Assembly (NCBI GenBank): GCA_025450555.1
Contig: JANWHF010000206.1
Coordinates: forward strand, 1-14,302
Direction of reading: 5' to 3'
Source of the DNA: Tepidisphaeraceae bacterium
GTDB taxonomy: Bacteria > Planctomycetota > Phycisphaerae > Tepidisphaerales > Tepidisphaeraceae
Length of the DNA stretch: 14,302 bases
Below are positions 7,026 to 13,649 of this stretch, piece after piece (position 1 is the stretch's first letter; each line of letters starts with the position of its first letter). The position numbers and the translations under genes were made by a program. The notes below the pieces were generated by a model that was not told the DNA's origin, searched no databases, and saw only the letters and a program-made list of their open reading frames with translations.

Positions 7026-7781
7026 TCAGGGCGCGCAACAACAGGAAATCTGAGCCTTGCAAGGCTCTTCTCTTTCCCCCGGATCATTCACCTTCGAAAG
7101 CTCGCGCCGCAGAACATCGAGATAATGCTGCATCCGCACGTTGGCGTCATCCAGTGCACCGCCGAAATGGCGATTGGGATCGTTGTAAATCAGCCGAACG
7201 GGAATCTCCGTCAGGCGAAGCTCCGCCGCCCAGACCTGCGGCCAAAGCTGCATCGGAAAAGCATATCCCGCCTCAGTCAGCTTCAGCCGACGGTTGGCTG
7301 ACACGCGATGCGCCTTGTATCCACAAAAGGCATCGGTCAAGGAAAAGCCAAACAGGTCGTTGAGAATTTGGGTCAACGTTGCATTGATGCTACGACGATC
7401 GCCGGGCGGAAGATCATCCGCGGCATCGGGCCGAAGGTAGCGTGACCCGCTGATCAAATCGTATTGGTCGCTTTGAATCGCGCGGATGAAGTCGGGAATG
7501 CGCTCCGGCTCATGCTGCTCATCACAATCCATCGTGATGACCCAGTCGTAGCCTTTGCGATCGGCATAATCGAAAGCATCAATCAGGCTCTGGCCATAAC
7601 CCAGGTTCGTCGAGTGGCGAATGATCTGGATATCGGATCGGCGATCGAGAATCTGCGGCGTCTTGTCCTTGCTTCCATCATCCACGACCAGCACGTCTTG
7701 ATGAAACGTAAGAATCTTGTCTAAAACGCCATCGACGTATTTTTGCTCGTTATGGACTGGGATTGCGATGAGAAGCCGCAC
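7026..7781 (-). CDS. family 2 glycosyltransferase (dolichol-phosphate mannosyltransferase-like)
   Basis: The 251-residue product is a GT-A-fold, metal-dependent sugar transferase of family 2, resembling polyprenyl-phosphate mannosyl/glucosyltransferases. Visible motifs: IPVHNE (7-12) opening the nucleotide-binding domain, VVDDGSKDKT (32-41), TMDCDEQHEP (83-92) where DCD is the metal-binding DxD, and LISGSRY (109-115). There are no C-terminal membrane helices, so it is likely cytoplasmic or peripheral and would use a nucleotide sugar. I chose a GTG start at 7781: AAAGGGAG (7787-7794) ends 5 bases before it and MRLLIAIPVHNE is the natural family N terminus. An ATG further upstream at 7844 would add 21 atypical residues. 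The C terminus carries a Cys cluster (Cys241, Cys247-249) that is unusual for the family. The BshC-like gene follows after 26 bases. Confidence 0.85.
   Translation of the reverse strand: MRLLIAIPVHNEQKYVDGVLDKILTFHQDVLVVDDGSKDKTPQILDRRSDIQIIRHSTNLGYGQSLIDAFDYADRKGYDWVITMDCDEQHEPERIPDFIRAIQSDQYDLISGSRYLRPDAADDLPPGDRRSINATLTQILNDLFGFSLTDAFCGYKAHRVSANRRLKLTEAGYAFPMQLWPQVWAAELRLTEIPVRLIYNDPNRHFGGALDDANVRMQHYLDVLRRELSKVNDPGEREEPCKAQISCCCAP
7052..7067. repeat. perfect 16-base palindrome inside glycosyltransferase gene end
   Basis: GAGCCTTGCAAGGCTC reads the same on both strands. It lies in the last codons of the glycosyltransferase gene, about 53 bases before the start of the BshC-like gene. It could be a protein-binding site, a restriction or recombination target, or an RNA hairpin in the operon transcript. 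No T tract follows directly, so it is not an ordinary terminator. Confidence 0.55.
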
Positions 7782-7786
7782 AACTA

Positions 7787-7794
7787 CTCCCTTT
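7787..7794 (-). promoter_or_regulatory. ribosome-binding site fixing GTG start of glycosyltransferase
   Basis: Read on the minus strand, AAAGGGAG ends 5 bases before the GTG at 7781-7779. It is the best Shine-Dalgarno match near this gene and supports GTG over the upstream ATG at 7844. Confidence 0.7.
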
Positions 7795-7874
7795 CGCCAG
7801 AGCAGGGAACCTGCATGGCATATAGCCGTGCGATAGTCCCGCAATTGCCACAGCCAGCTACAAACGCCGCGCCG

Positions 7875-7887
7875 CAGCGGACCGCTG
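7875..7887. promoter_or_regulatory. palindromic operator candidate CAGCGG-A-CCGCTG
   Basis: Two perfect 6-base half-sites flank a single central base. The palindrome directly abuts the candidate -10 element on its downstream side, so it would cover the predicted transcription start of the glycosyltransferase transcript. That is the usual place for a repressor site. The binding protein is unknown. The flanking GC-rich bases make a chance match more likely than in AT-rich DNA. Confidence 0.4.
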
Positions 7888-7917
7888 ATAGTAGAACCCG
7901 GGCAATGCGCAGGTCAA
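7888..7917 (-). promoter_or_regulatory. promoter candidate for glycosyltransferase operon
   Basis: On the minus strand TTGACC (7917-7912), five of six to the sigma-70 -35 consensus, is separated by 18 bases from TACTAT (7893-7888), four of six to the -10 consensus. Transcription would start near 7881, about 100 bases before the GTG start. Confidence 0.45.
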
Positions 7918-7984
7918 ACGGCTTCTTCTGGGCCGCCAGGCATATATTTCAATTCAAAGCCATCATCCACAAGGATTTTTCGGG

Positions 7985-8347
7985 TTATTCGATATCTGCT
8001 TCGACAGCCTCCCCGAGCAGCTTTGGAAGCACTTCAACGAAATGACTTCGGGCCATCACACGATCGATTCCAAGCCCCCGAGCCTTGGCGATCGTTTGGG
8101 CATCGACATGCGATACGAACCCCACAACCTGCCGCTCCCGCCCGGTTTTCCATGTGGCGGCGGCTTCGACCGCGCCGGCTAGATTGAGGTCCACAATCAG
8201 CAGGTTCCCATTTTCATTTACAAGCTGCGCTGGCTCTCGAATGATCTTCACCTGGCGATTGATTGCCCGAGCCGTCGCCGAAATTCGCGAAGAAAACAAC
8301 AGATCTCGCACCAGAGCCAGGATCGGTATCACGTCATTCGATGTCAC
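7985..8347 (-). CDS. small degenerate receiver-like (CheY-fold) protein
   Basis: The 120-residue product has the size and strand/helix pattern of a lone response-regulator receiver domain. LLIVDLN at 49-55 matches the phospho-acceptor strand, with Asp53 in position. VVGFVSH (74-80) matches the strand bearing the conserved Ser/Thr (Ser79). AKARGLGIDRVMARSHF (87-103) matches the region before the conserved Lys-Pro-Phe. The first strand reads ALVRDLL, so the usual acidic pair is reduced to one Asp, and the conserved Lys seems replaced by Arg100 or Ser101. It may therefore be a pseudo-receiver or protein-protein module. No output domain is present. The start is a GTG without a clear ribosome-binding site, so the N terminus is uncertain. 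It is divergent from motA, which makes a chemotaxis or motility role possible but unproven. Confidence 0.6.
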   Translation of the reverse strand: MTSNDVIPILALVRDLLFSSRISATARAINRQVKIIREPAQLVNENGNLLIVDLNLAGAVEAAATWKTGRERQVVGFVSHVDAQTIAKARGLGIDRVMARSHFVEVLPKLLGEAVEADIE

Positions 8348-8375
8348 GACCGCATCTTACTGCGGCTTAGATGGT

Positions 8376-8383
8376 TCCGATAA
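8376..8383 (+). promoter_or_regulatory. weak flagellar sigma-28-like -10 motif upstream of motA
   Basis: TCCGATAA matches seven of eight bases of the sigma-28 -10 consensus GCCGATAA and lies upstream of a stator gene, where such a promoter would make sense. The -35 side (TTAC around 8357) does not match TAAA well, so this is only a pointer. Confidence 0.2.
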
Positions 8384-8425
8384 TCTCTCAATTTCTTTCT
8401 CGCCAACAGCCGAAATCCTATCTAG

Positions 8426-8466
8426 AGCTTCAGTGCGTGCGCATCGGCTGCGCCGTTGCTGAAGCT
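8426..8466 (+). promoter_or_regulatory. nested stem-loop in motA leader
   Basis: AGCTTCAG (8426-8433) and CTGAAGCT (8459-8466) are a perfect 8-base inverted repeat. Inside it, GCGCA (8439-8443) and TGCGC (8449-8453) form a second perfect 5-base stem around a 5-base loop. The two stems are separated by 5 bases on each side, so the figure is symmetric. It ends 13 bases before the motA ribosome-binding site. It could be an mRNA leader structure or an operator. Confidence 0.6.
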
Positions 8467-8494
8467 AACGCGAAGTGAAAAGGGAACGAAGCCA

Positions 8495-9274
8495 ATGGAT
8501 TTGGCAACGATCATCGGTCTTGTCGTGGCCTGGGGCGCGGTCCTTTTCTCGATGTTTCACGCCTCCGAAGGGGCGATGGGCGCCTATTTCAAGCCGCCGG
8601 AAATCTTTCTGGTGTTCGGCGGCTCTATCGGCGCTGCCCTCCTTTCAATGCCGTTGCACAACATCACCGGCGCGGTCAGTTATTGCAAAAAGTGGATGTT
8701 TGCGGCCCATCACGACGTCGCCCACCTGATCAAAGAAATGGTCCAGTATGCCGAAACCGCGCGGCGGGATGGCGTGCTGGCGTTGGAATCGGTGGCGCGC
8801 GAAGCGCCCGATCCGTTTCTCCGCCGCGGGCTTCAGCTCACGATTGATGGGACGGATCCCGATTTAATCGAACGCATCCTCCGCATCGAAATTGAAGCGA
8901 TGGCCGAACGTCATAAGCATGGCAAGCACCTGTTCCATACCTTGGCCAAGTTCGGTCCCGGCTTTGGTCTCATGGCGACCCTCATTGCCCAAGTGGCCAT
9001 GTTCCTTCACCTCGACGGCGACGCCGCCCAAATCGGCAAGGCCCTGGCGATCGCCCTCACCGGCACGCTCTATGGCTGCCTGCTGCAGAATCTGATTGCC
9101 GGGCCGATCGCCGAAAAGCTCTCCTTGCGATCCCAGGAAGAAATCTTCGCCAAAGAGATCATCATGCAGGGCGTTTTGAGCATCCAGGCCGGCAACAACC
9201 CGCGCGTGGTTGAAATGCAGCTCATGAGCTTCCTGAGCGTCGGTCAGCAGGCCGCCATGCCCAAGGCCGCTTAA
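8495..9274 (+). CDS. motA: flagellar motor stator protein MotA
   Basis: MotA is the five-subunit membrane ring of the stator that uses ion flow to turn the flagellar rotor. The 259-residue product has the usual four-helix layout: hydrophobic segments near 4-20, 35-52, 153-172 and 184-203, with a large cytoplasmic loop between the second and third. The loop carries the familiar AETARRDGVLALES (86-99). KFGPGFGLMATLIAQV (152-167) and IAGPIAEKL (201-209) hold the two conserved prolines, Pro155 and Pro204. The C terminus EEIFAKEIIMQGVLSIQAGNNPRVVEM fits the PomA/MotA type when read in pieces near 215-241. The ATG at 8495 has AAGGGA (8480-8485) 9 bases upstream. An in-frame upstream ATG at 8456 lies inside the leader stem-loop and is rejected. 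motB follows after 35 bases. Proton or sodium use cannot be decided. Confidence 0.93.
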   Translation: MDLATIIGLVVAWGAVLFSMFHASEGAMGAYFKPPEIFLVFGGSIGAALLSMPLHNITGAVSYCKKWMFAAHHDVAHLIKEMVQYAETARRDGVLALESVAREAPDPFLRRGLQLTIDGTDPDLIERILRIEIEAMAERHKHGKHLFHTLAKFGPGFGLMATLIAQVAMFLHLDGDAAQIGKALAIALTGTLYGCLLQNLIAGPIAEKLSLRSQEEIFAKEIIMQGVLSIQAGNNPRVVEMQLMSFLSVGQQAAMPKAA

Positions 9275-9309
9275 GACTCGCCCTTCTCAAACGAATTCAG
9301 GTCCGAGCC

Positions 9310-10125
9310 ATGGCCAAGAAATCCTGTCAATGCAAGAAGCCAGGCGAGTGCGAAGAGTGCCCCGAGTGGATCTTCACCTTTGCCGATCTGGTCATGCTGA
9401 TGATGGGATTTTTCGTGATCCTCTGGGTGCTCAAGCCCCCGGCAGGAAAAGACGTAAAAGATGCTGCTTCCGATGAGCAATGGCTCGTAACGGTTGGTGA
9501 GATCAGGCGCGGCTTCGGATATGAAGCCGACCCCAAAAGCACCAATCCTGTCGATCAGGCGATGATCCGCCGCAAGATTCGCAACGGCCCGCAGGATGGA
9601 GCCGAAAGCAAGCGCGCCCGCGAGAGCGCGATCGGCACCGATCACGATCCAACCAGCATTCGACCCGGCAAGCAGACCGCCATCGGTGGCCGGCTCCTCT
9701 TTACCGCTGGCGATGTCCAATTGACGCCGCTGACTCGCCAGATGCTCGATCAGATCGCTGAAAAAGTTCGAGGCCACTACAACATCGTGCTGGTCAAAGG
9801 CCACAGCTCACTCGATGATCTTCCCGACACGGCAACCCCTCATGCTCGCATGGACCTCTCGGTCAAGCGCGCCCAGGCGGTCGTCGATTACCTGATCGAG
9901 CGTGGCGTCGACCCAAGCATCCTGCAGGTTCAAGGTTGCTCCGACTTTGAGCCGGTGAAGCAGCGCGACTACGGACCGGATGGCCAAGCCCAGAATCGCC
10001 GCGTCGAAATCGAAGTGAGCTCCACGCTTATCGACCAGCGGATGGACCCGTCGGCAAAAAATGTTGCTCCGCAGATCAATGCTTCCTCTTCAGCATCGCT
10101 TGCCGTCCCGAACTCCGGCAGTTAA
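9310..10125 (+). CDS. motB: flagellar motor stator protein MotB, OmpA-family
   Basis: MotB pairs with MotA, provides the ion-binding aspartate, and anchors the stator to peptidoglycan. The 271-residue product has a short cytoplasmic N terminus, the plug/transmembrane signature PEWIFTFADLVMLMMGFF (18-35) with ion-carrying Asp26, one membrane helix to about residue 41, a periplasmic linker, and an OmpA-like peptidoglycan-binding domain near 127-236 (KGHSS at 163-167, LSVKRAQAVVDYL at 183-195, NRRVEIEV at 229-236). The N terminus is rich in cysteine (Cys6, 8, 14 and 17), which recalls some PomB-like proteins. The tail after 240 is low in complexity. The ATG at 9310 has only a weak AGG 8 bases upstream. 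It follows motA by 35 bases and probably shares its transcript. No other flagellar gene is in the window. Confidence 0.92.
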   Translation: MAKKSCQCKKPGECEECPEWIFTFADLVMLMMGFFVILWVLKPPAGKDVKDAASDEQWLVTVGEIRRGFGYEADPKSTNPVDQAMIRRKIRNGPQDGAESKRARESAIGTDHDPTSIRPGKQTAIGGRLLFTAGDVQLTPLTRQMLDQIAEKVRGHYNIVLVKGHSSLDDLPDTATPHARMDLSVKRAQAVVDYLIERGVDPSILQVQGCSDFEPVKQRDYGPDGQAQNRRVEIEVSSTLIDQRMDPSAKNVAPQINASSSASLAVPNSGS

Positions 10126-10142
10126 GTAATCCAGAACGCAAT

Positions 10143-10157
10143 ACGCCACAGGCGTTT
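10143..10157 (+). terminator. weak terminator candidate after motB
   Basis: ACGCC (10143-10147) and GGCGT (10151-10155) form a 5-base stem with an ACA loop, followed by only two more T residues. It lies 18 bases after the motB stop, which is a sensible place, but stem and T tract are both short. Confidence 0.3.
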
Positions 10158-10328
10158 AGCAGAGTATTTCGTGCCAATCCTGCTGTCGGAGCGTCAAGCT
10201 GTCCGGACTTACTGCTGAGGCTGCTCAAGCGAACTGAGTAATTGCCCATCTAACCCAAACATTTTCTCCTTTAAATCCCGGTTTTTCATCACTGAATGGG
10301 CTGGCGCGCTCGCGGAAGTGCCTTCTAT

Positions 10329-10358
10329 TGCCTCGCAAGGCACATACTTTGCTAGGGT
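10329..10358 (+). promoter_or_regulatory. promoter candidate for small proline-rich gene
   Basis: TTGCCT (10329-10334) and TAGGGT (10353-10358) are separated by 18 bases, and TGC just before the second gives an extended -10. The inverted repeat TGCCT-CGCA-AGGCA (10330-10343) overlaps the -35 and might be an operator. The -10 match is modest. Confidence 0.3.
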
Positions 10359-10435
10359 TATCAGACGAGTAGTTGTTGGCTCAATGGGTCAGCATTCATT
10401 ACAGGTCGAAGAAGGCCAGAAAAACGGAGCGCGAT

Positions 10436-10612
10436 ATGGAGAATTCACCCGGGCCGTCGTCTAAAGCCAATCCGGACCCCCATCACGCGCCGGTTTCATA
10501 TGCCGCACCGTGGGAAAAGCCGTCCACTTCGAATCAGCAGAGCGAACCCGCCCCGCCGCCGATCTGGACACGCTATATCGATAGTCGTTTGAAACAGTTT
10601 TGCACGCGTTAG
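10436..10612 (+). CDS. small proline-rich protein of unknown function (58 aa)
   Basis: The ATG at 10436 has GGAG (10426-10429) 6 bases upstream, close to ideal and better than several larger genes here. The product starts MENSPGPSSKANPD and is rich in Pro, Ser and polar residues up to about residue 43 (SEPAPPP near 37-43). It then has a short C-terminal part, IWTRYIDSRLKQFCTR, that could form an amphipathic helix. No membrane segment or signal peptide is visible. I do not recognise a family. An in-frame extension upstream to 10373 is possible but lacks a ribosome-binding site. It sits alone between motB and the GH-GT fusion gene. The composition could also arise by chance in a short frame, so comparative evidence is needed to call it real. 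Confidence 0.45.
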   Translation: MENSPGPSSKANPDPHHAPVSYAAPWEKPSTSNQQSEPAPPPIWTRYIDSRLKQFCTR

Positions 10613-10644
10613 CGGGATTCGAAAATCTAAACATTTCAATCTCG

Positions 10645-10676
10645 GCGTTAGTGTCTGGCATTTTTCAGTCTGACGC
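10645..10676 (+). repeat. hairpin upstream of GH-GT gene
   Basis: GCGTTAG (10645-10651) can pair with CTGACGC (10670-10676), six Watson-Crick pairs and one G-T, around an 18-base loop containing five T residues. It may be the RNA end of the small upstream gene or part of the GH-GT leader. It is not a clean terminator. Confidence 0.3.
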
Positions 10677-10712
10677 TCGGGGAGATGTTGCGTTTGAGGG
10701 TTTAAGCACTTT

Positions 10713-10733
10713 GCCCCACGCCAGTTTTGGGGC
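10713..10733 (+). repeat. inverted repeat GCCCCA...TGGGGC in GH-GT leader
   Basis: GCCCCA (10713-10718) and TGGGGC (10728-10733) are exact inverted copies with a 9-base loop, ending about 40 bases before the ATG of the GH-GT gene. It is either an mRNA leader hairpin or a regulator-binding site. Confidence 0.4.
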
Positions 10734-10774
10734 GCACAGGAATTTTGAGTTCTTCAAAGGAAGGTTGTAGACGC

Positions 10775-13540
10775 ATGATCTTGCGGAGTAACAGTGCAGT
10801 GGAGACTCAACCACTGCAGGACAATGGCATCATCGACGAATTGCCCTTCAAGCAATTCGTCTGGGGATCAGGGATCGAGTGCTCGTTCCTGCCGCATTTG
10901 AACGTCGATCAATTTCAGTGGACTCAGCACAACCGGTTCTGGCGCGACGATTTCAAACGGCTCAAGGACGTGGGAATTACGAACCTTCGCTATGCATTTC
11001 CCTGGCACATTCTTCAGCCCCAGCGCGGCCAATTCGATTGGAGTTACGCCGACGAGCGAATCGAAGAGCTCGACAAATTGGGAATCAATCTATTCCTGGA
11101 CGTGATGCACTTTGGCACGCCGCTGTGGCTCAAGCAGGCGGTGGGCGATCCGGAGTTTCCTGAAGCGCTCGAGCAATTTACCGAGGCGATGGTCAGCCGG
11201 TATCGGCAAAGCGTCAAAGTCTGGTGCCCGTTCAATGAGCCGCTGGTCAGCGCGCTATTCAGCGGAGACTTTGGCTTCTGGCCGCCTCACAGCCGCAAAT
11301 GGCGCGGGTACATGCCGGTGCTGAGCCGAATCGTGCAGGCAACCAATCGCGGCATTCGCGCCATCCGTCGCGCGATGCCCGAGGCGACTGTTCTGCTTTG
11401 CGATGCCGCGGAGAATTTCAAAACCCGCAGCAAGGATCCCGACATCCAACTGGAAGTGAAGCGTCGAAATCTCCGCCGCTTCGTTGTAATGGATCTGCTG
11501 ACCGGCCGGGTCGATCGCCATCACCCGCTGTTCGACTGGCTGTCCAGCTACGGCATGAGCGATGTGGATCTGGACTGGTTCAAAACCAATCCGCAATCGC
11601 CCGATGTTCTGGGCCTCGATTATTACCCGCACAGCGATTGGCAGCTTGAACTTGAAGGCGGCTCGACCGTGCAGCGCCGTGCCGATAATCCTGTGGGCCT
11701 GTACGGCGTCGCCAACGCCTACTACCAGCGCTATGGCATTCCCTTGATGCTGACTGAAACATCCATCGAGGGGCAGGCCATCAATCGCGAAATCTGGCTC
11801 GACACCACGCTCGATCACATCGGCCGACTGCGCGAGCAGGGAATTCCGTTCCTCGGGCTGTTCTGGTGGCCGTTGATCGACCAGGTGGACTGGGACGGCG
11901 CGCTGACGCATCGCATCGGCAAGATTCACAGCGTCGGGTTGTTCAATCTCAAGCGATCGCCCGATGGCGCGCTGCTTCGCGAGCCTTCAGCTCTGGTCGA
12001 GCAATTCAAGTCGGCAATTGAAGCCGGCGAAGAGCGTGTTGGGAAATTGACGCGGATCGTGCAGCCTTCAGGTATCGACGAAGAGCAGCTCCCGCCCGTC
12101 GGGCAATGGAATACGCCGACCCTCACGCAGACCAAGCCGCTGAGTGAAGTGCCGGGATCTGGCAATGGCCATTCGACCAACGGGAATGGCCACAGCAATG
12201 GGAACGGCTCGGCAACCAAGCGTCTTTGCGATCCGGTTCCCGGAGCGGCTGGAGAACCTGCAGCAGCACCATCGCGCATCATCAAAGCCGCATCGGGCAG
12301 CGAAATCGATGTCAGCGACGACAAATTCGTCGATCGCTATGGCATCGTCGTCTTCAGTCATCTGCGCTGGGGATTTGTCTGGCAGCGCCCGCAGCAATTC
12401 CTCTCGCGCTTTGCCAAAAAGCACCCCGTTCTGTTCTTCGAGGAACCGTTCTTCGATCGACCCGAAGGCACGGAGCCGGATGTCAGCTATCACCGCGTGA
12501 TGCCCAACGTAACGGTCGCCACGCCGCACATGGCTCCCTCCTGGGGAACCAACCCACAGATGCCGCACATGCTCCGGAAATTCGCTCGCGCCGCCATCGA
12601 GCGCATGAACGAAGACGGCAGCTTCGATAAACCGCTGCTCTGGTACTACAGCCCCATGGACTCAAGCTGGTCGCTGGGCCAGGTCGAAAATCGCGGCATC
12701 GTCTACGATTCGATGGATGAGCTTTCGCAGTTCAGCGGCGCGCCGCGCTCCTTAGTAGCCAATGAGCAGCGCCTGATGGACCATGCCGACGTCGTCTTCA
12801 CCGGCGGCTACGAGCTGTGGACCAAGAAGAAACAGCGGCATAACAACGCCCACTTCTTCGGGTGCGGCGTCGAATACAGCCATTTTTCCAAGGCTCAGGA
12901 CCCGGATACCAGCATCCCGCCCGACATCGATTTCATGAAGCGGCCGATCCTTGGCTGGTTCGGCGTCGTCGATGAACGCGTCGATTACGCACTGCTGGCC
13001 GAGATGGCCCGCATGCGGCAGAACTGGTCCTTTGCCATCGTGGGGCCGGTCGTGAAGATGGATCCGAATCTTCTTCCTCACGCGCCCAATCTTTTCTGGC
13101 TGGGCCAGCGCGATTACCAGGTGCTGCCCAACTACTGCCGGGCATTCGACGTGAACATGATGGCCTTTGCCATCAACGCGGCGACTGAATTCATTAACCC
13201 GACCAAGGCGCTGGAATATCTTGCGACCGGAAAGCCGGTCATCAGCACACCGGTGAAAGACGTCGTGCGGCAATACAGCGACCTGGTGGAAATCGCGCGC
13301 ACGCCTGAAGAGTTCATCAAGGCTGCCGAGCGCGCCTTGGAAAATCCTGACAAAGATCGCATTCAACGTGGCATCGAGAAGGCCAAAGCCAGCAGTTGGG
13401 AAGCAACCGTTGCGACCATGCAGAGGCTCATTCGCGAAGCCATTACTCCAAAAGAACGTCGGTCTGCCCGGAAGATCGAATCGCTGGCCCCGGAAGAGGC
13501 CCAGCTCGCCTACGTCTATCAGGCCACGCAGGGCTCGTAG
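10775..13540 (+). CDS. fusion of GH1-like glycoside hydrolase domain and GT-B glycosyltransferase domain
   Basis: The 921-residue product joins two carbohydrate-active domains. Residues 25-415 look like a clan GH-A, family-1-like TIM barrel: LRYAFPWHILQPQRGQFDW (71-89), DVMHFGTPLWL (109-119), CPFNEP with acid/base Glu155, LMLTETS with nucleophile Glu328, and GLFWWPLIDQVDWDGA (361-376). A linker near 461-480 is a Gly/Asn/His/Ser repeat. Residues 522-890 look like a GT-B retaining transferase: VVFSHLRWGFVWQRPQQFL (525-543), EEPFF (556-560), and the donor-side block NPTKALEYLATGKPVIST (808-825). No signal peptide is visible, so both domains appear cytoplasmic. The ATG at 10775 is chosen because AAAGGAAGG (10756-10764) precedes it by 10 bases. 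An upstream TTG at 10727 lies in a hairpin. The mutase-like gene downstream suggests glycan building. Substrates are unknown. Confidence 0.85.
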   Translation: MILRSNSAVETQPLQDNGIIDELPFKQFVWGSGIECSFLPHLNVDQFQWTQHNRFWRDDFKRLKDVGITNLRYAFPWHILQPQRGQFDWSYADERIEELDKLGINLFLDVMHFGTPLWLKQAVGDPEFPEALEQFTEAMVSRYRQSVKVWCPFNEPLVSALFSGDFGFWPPHSRKWRGYMPVLSRIVQATNRGIRAIRRAMPEATVLLCDAAENFKTRSKDPDIQLEVKRRNLRRFVVMDLLTGRVDRHHPLFDWLSSYGMSDVDLDWFKTNPQSPDVLGLDYYPHSDWQLELEGGSTVQRRADNPVGLYGVANAYYQRYGIPLMLTETSIEGQAINREIWLDTTLDHIGRLREQGIPFLGLFWWPLIDQVDWDGALTHRIGKIHSVGLFNLKRSPDGALLREPSALVEQFKSAIEAGEERVGKLTRIVQPSGIDEEQLPPVGQWNTPTLTQTKPLSEVPGSGNGHSTNGNGHSNGNGSATKRLCDPVPGAAGEPAAAPSRIIKAASGSEIDVSDDKFVDRYGIVVFSHLRWGFVWQRPQQFLSRFAKKHPVLFFEEPFFDRPEGTEPDVSYHRVMPNVTVATPHMAPSWGTNPQMPHMLRKFARAAIERMNEDGSFDKPLLWYYSPMDSSWSLGQVENRGIVYDSMDELSQFSGAPRSLVANEQRLMDHADVVFTGGYELWTKKKQRHNNAHFFGCGVEYSHFSKAQDPDTSIPPDIDFMKRPILGWFGVVDERVDYALLAEMARMRQNWSFAIVGPVVKMDPNLLPHAPNLFWLGQRDYQVLPNYCRAFDVNMMAFAINAATEFINPTKALEYLATGKPVISTPVKDVVRQYSDLVEIARTPEEFIKAAERALENPDKDRIQRGIEKAKASSWEATVATMQRLIREAITPKERRSARKIESLAPEEAQLAYVYQATQGS

Positions 13541-13649
13541 CCAAAGGCGATTGAGAACGGCGAACGGCGCAGTTTTTGCCGCCGCCGCGAAGAGAGATGT
13601 TTTGGTGGGGCAATCTGGTCGTGCCCTCCCGCCAACCGGAGAGACGGGA

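Larger units (their letters stand above)
10126..10435. other. 310-base intergenic region after motB
   Basis: No convincing gene or RNA was seen on either strand. It holds a weak terminator-like hairpin just after motB, and a promoter-like segment near its right end before the small proline-rich reading frame. The middle part (about 10160-10320) shows no structure that I can name. Confidence 0.5.

Noticed and set aside
6997..7062. Longer start of the BshC-like gene with a hydrophobic N terminus that could pass for a signal anchor
   Set aside because: It would overlap the glycosyltransferase end, and the protein core looks cytoplasmic. The ATG at 6999 gives a cleaner junction. Not fully excluded.
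11255..11929. Antisense open frame of 224 codons opposite the GH1-like domain
   Set aside because: It is opposite conserved catalytic motifs and has no features of its own.
13559..13587. GC-rich hairpin after the GH-GT gene as a terminator
   Set aside because: The T residues are in the loop and no T tract follows the stem, so it does not fit an intrinsic terminator.
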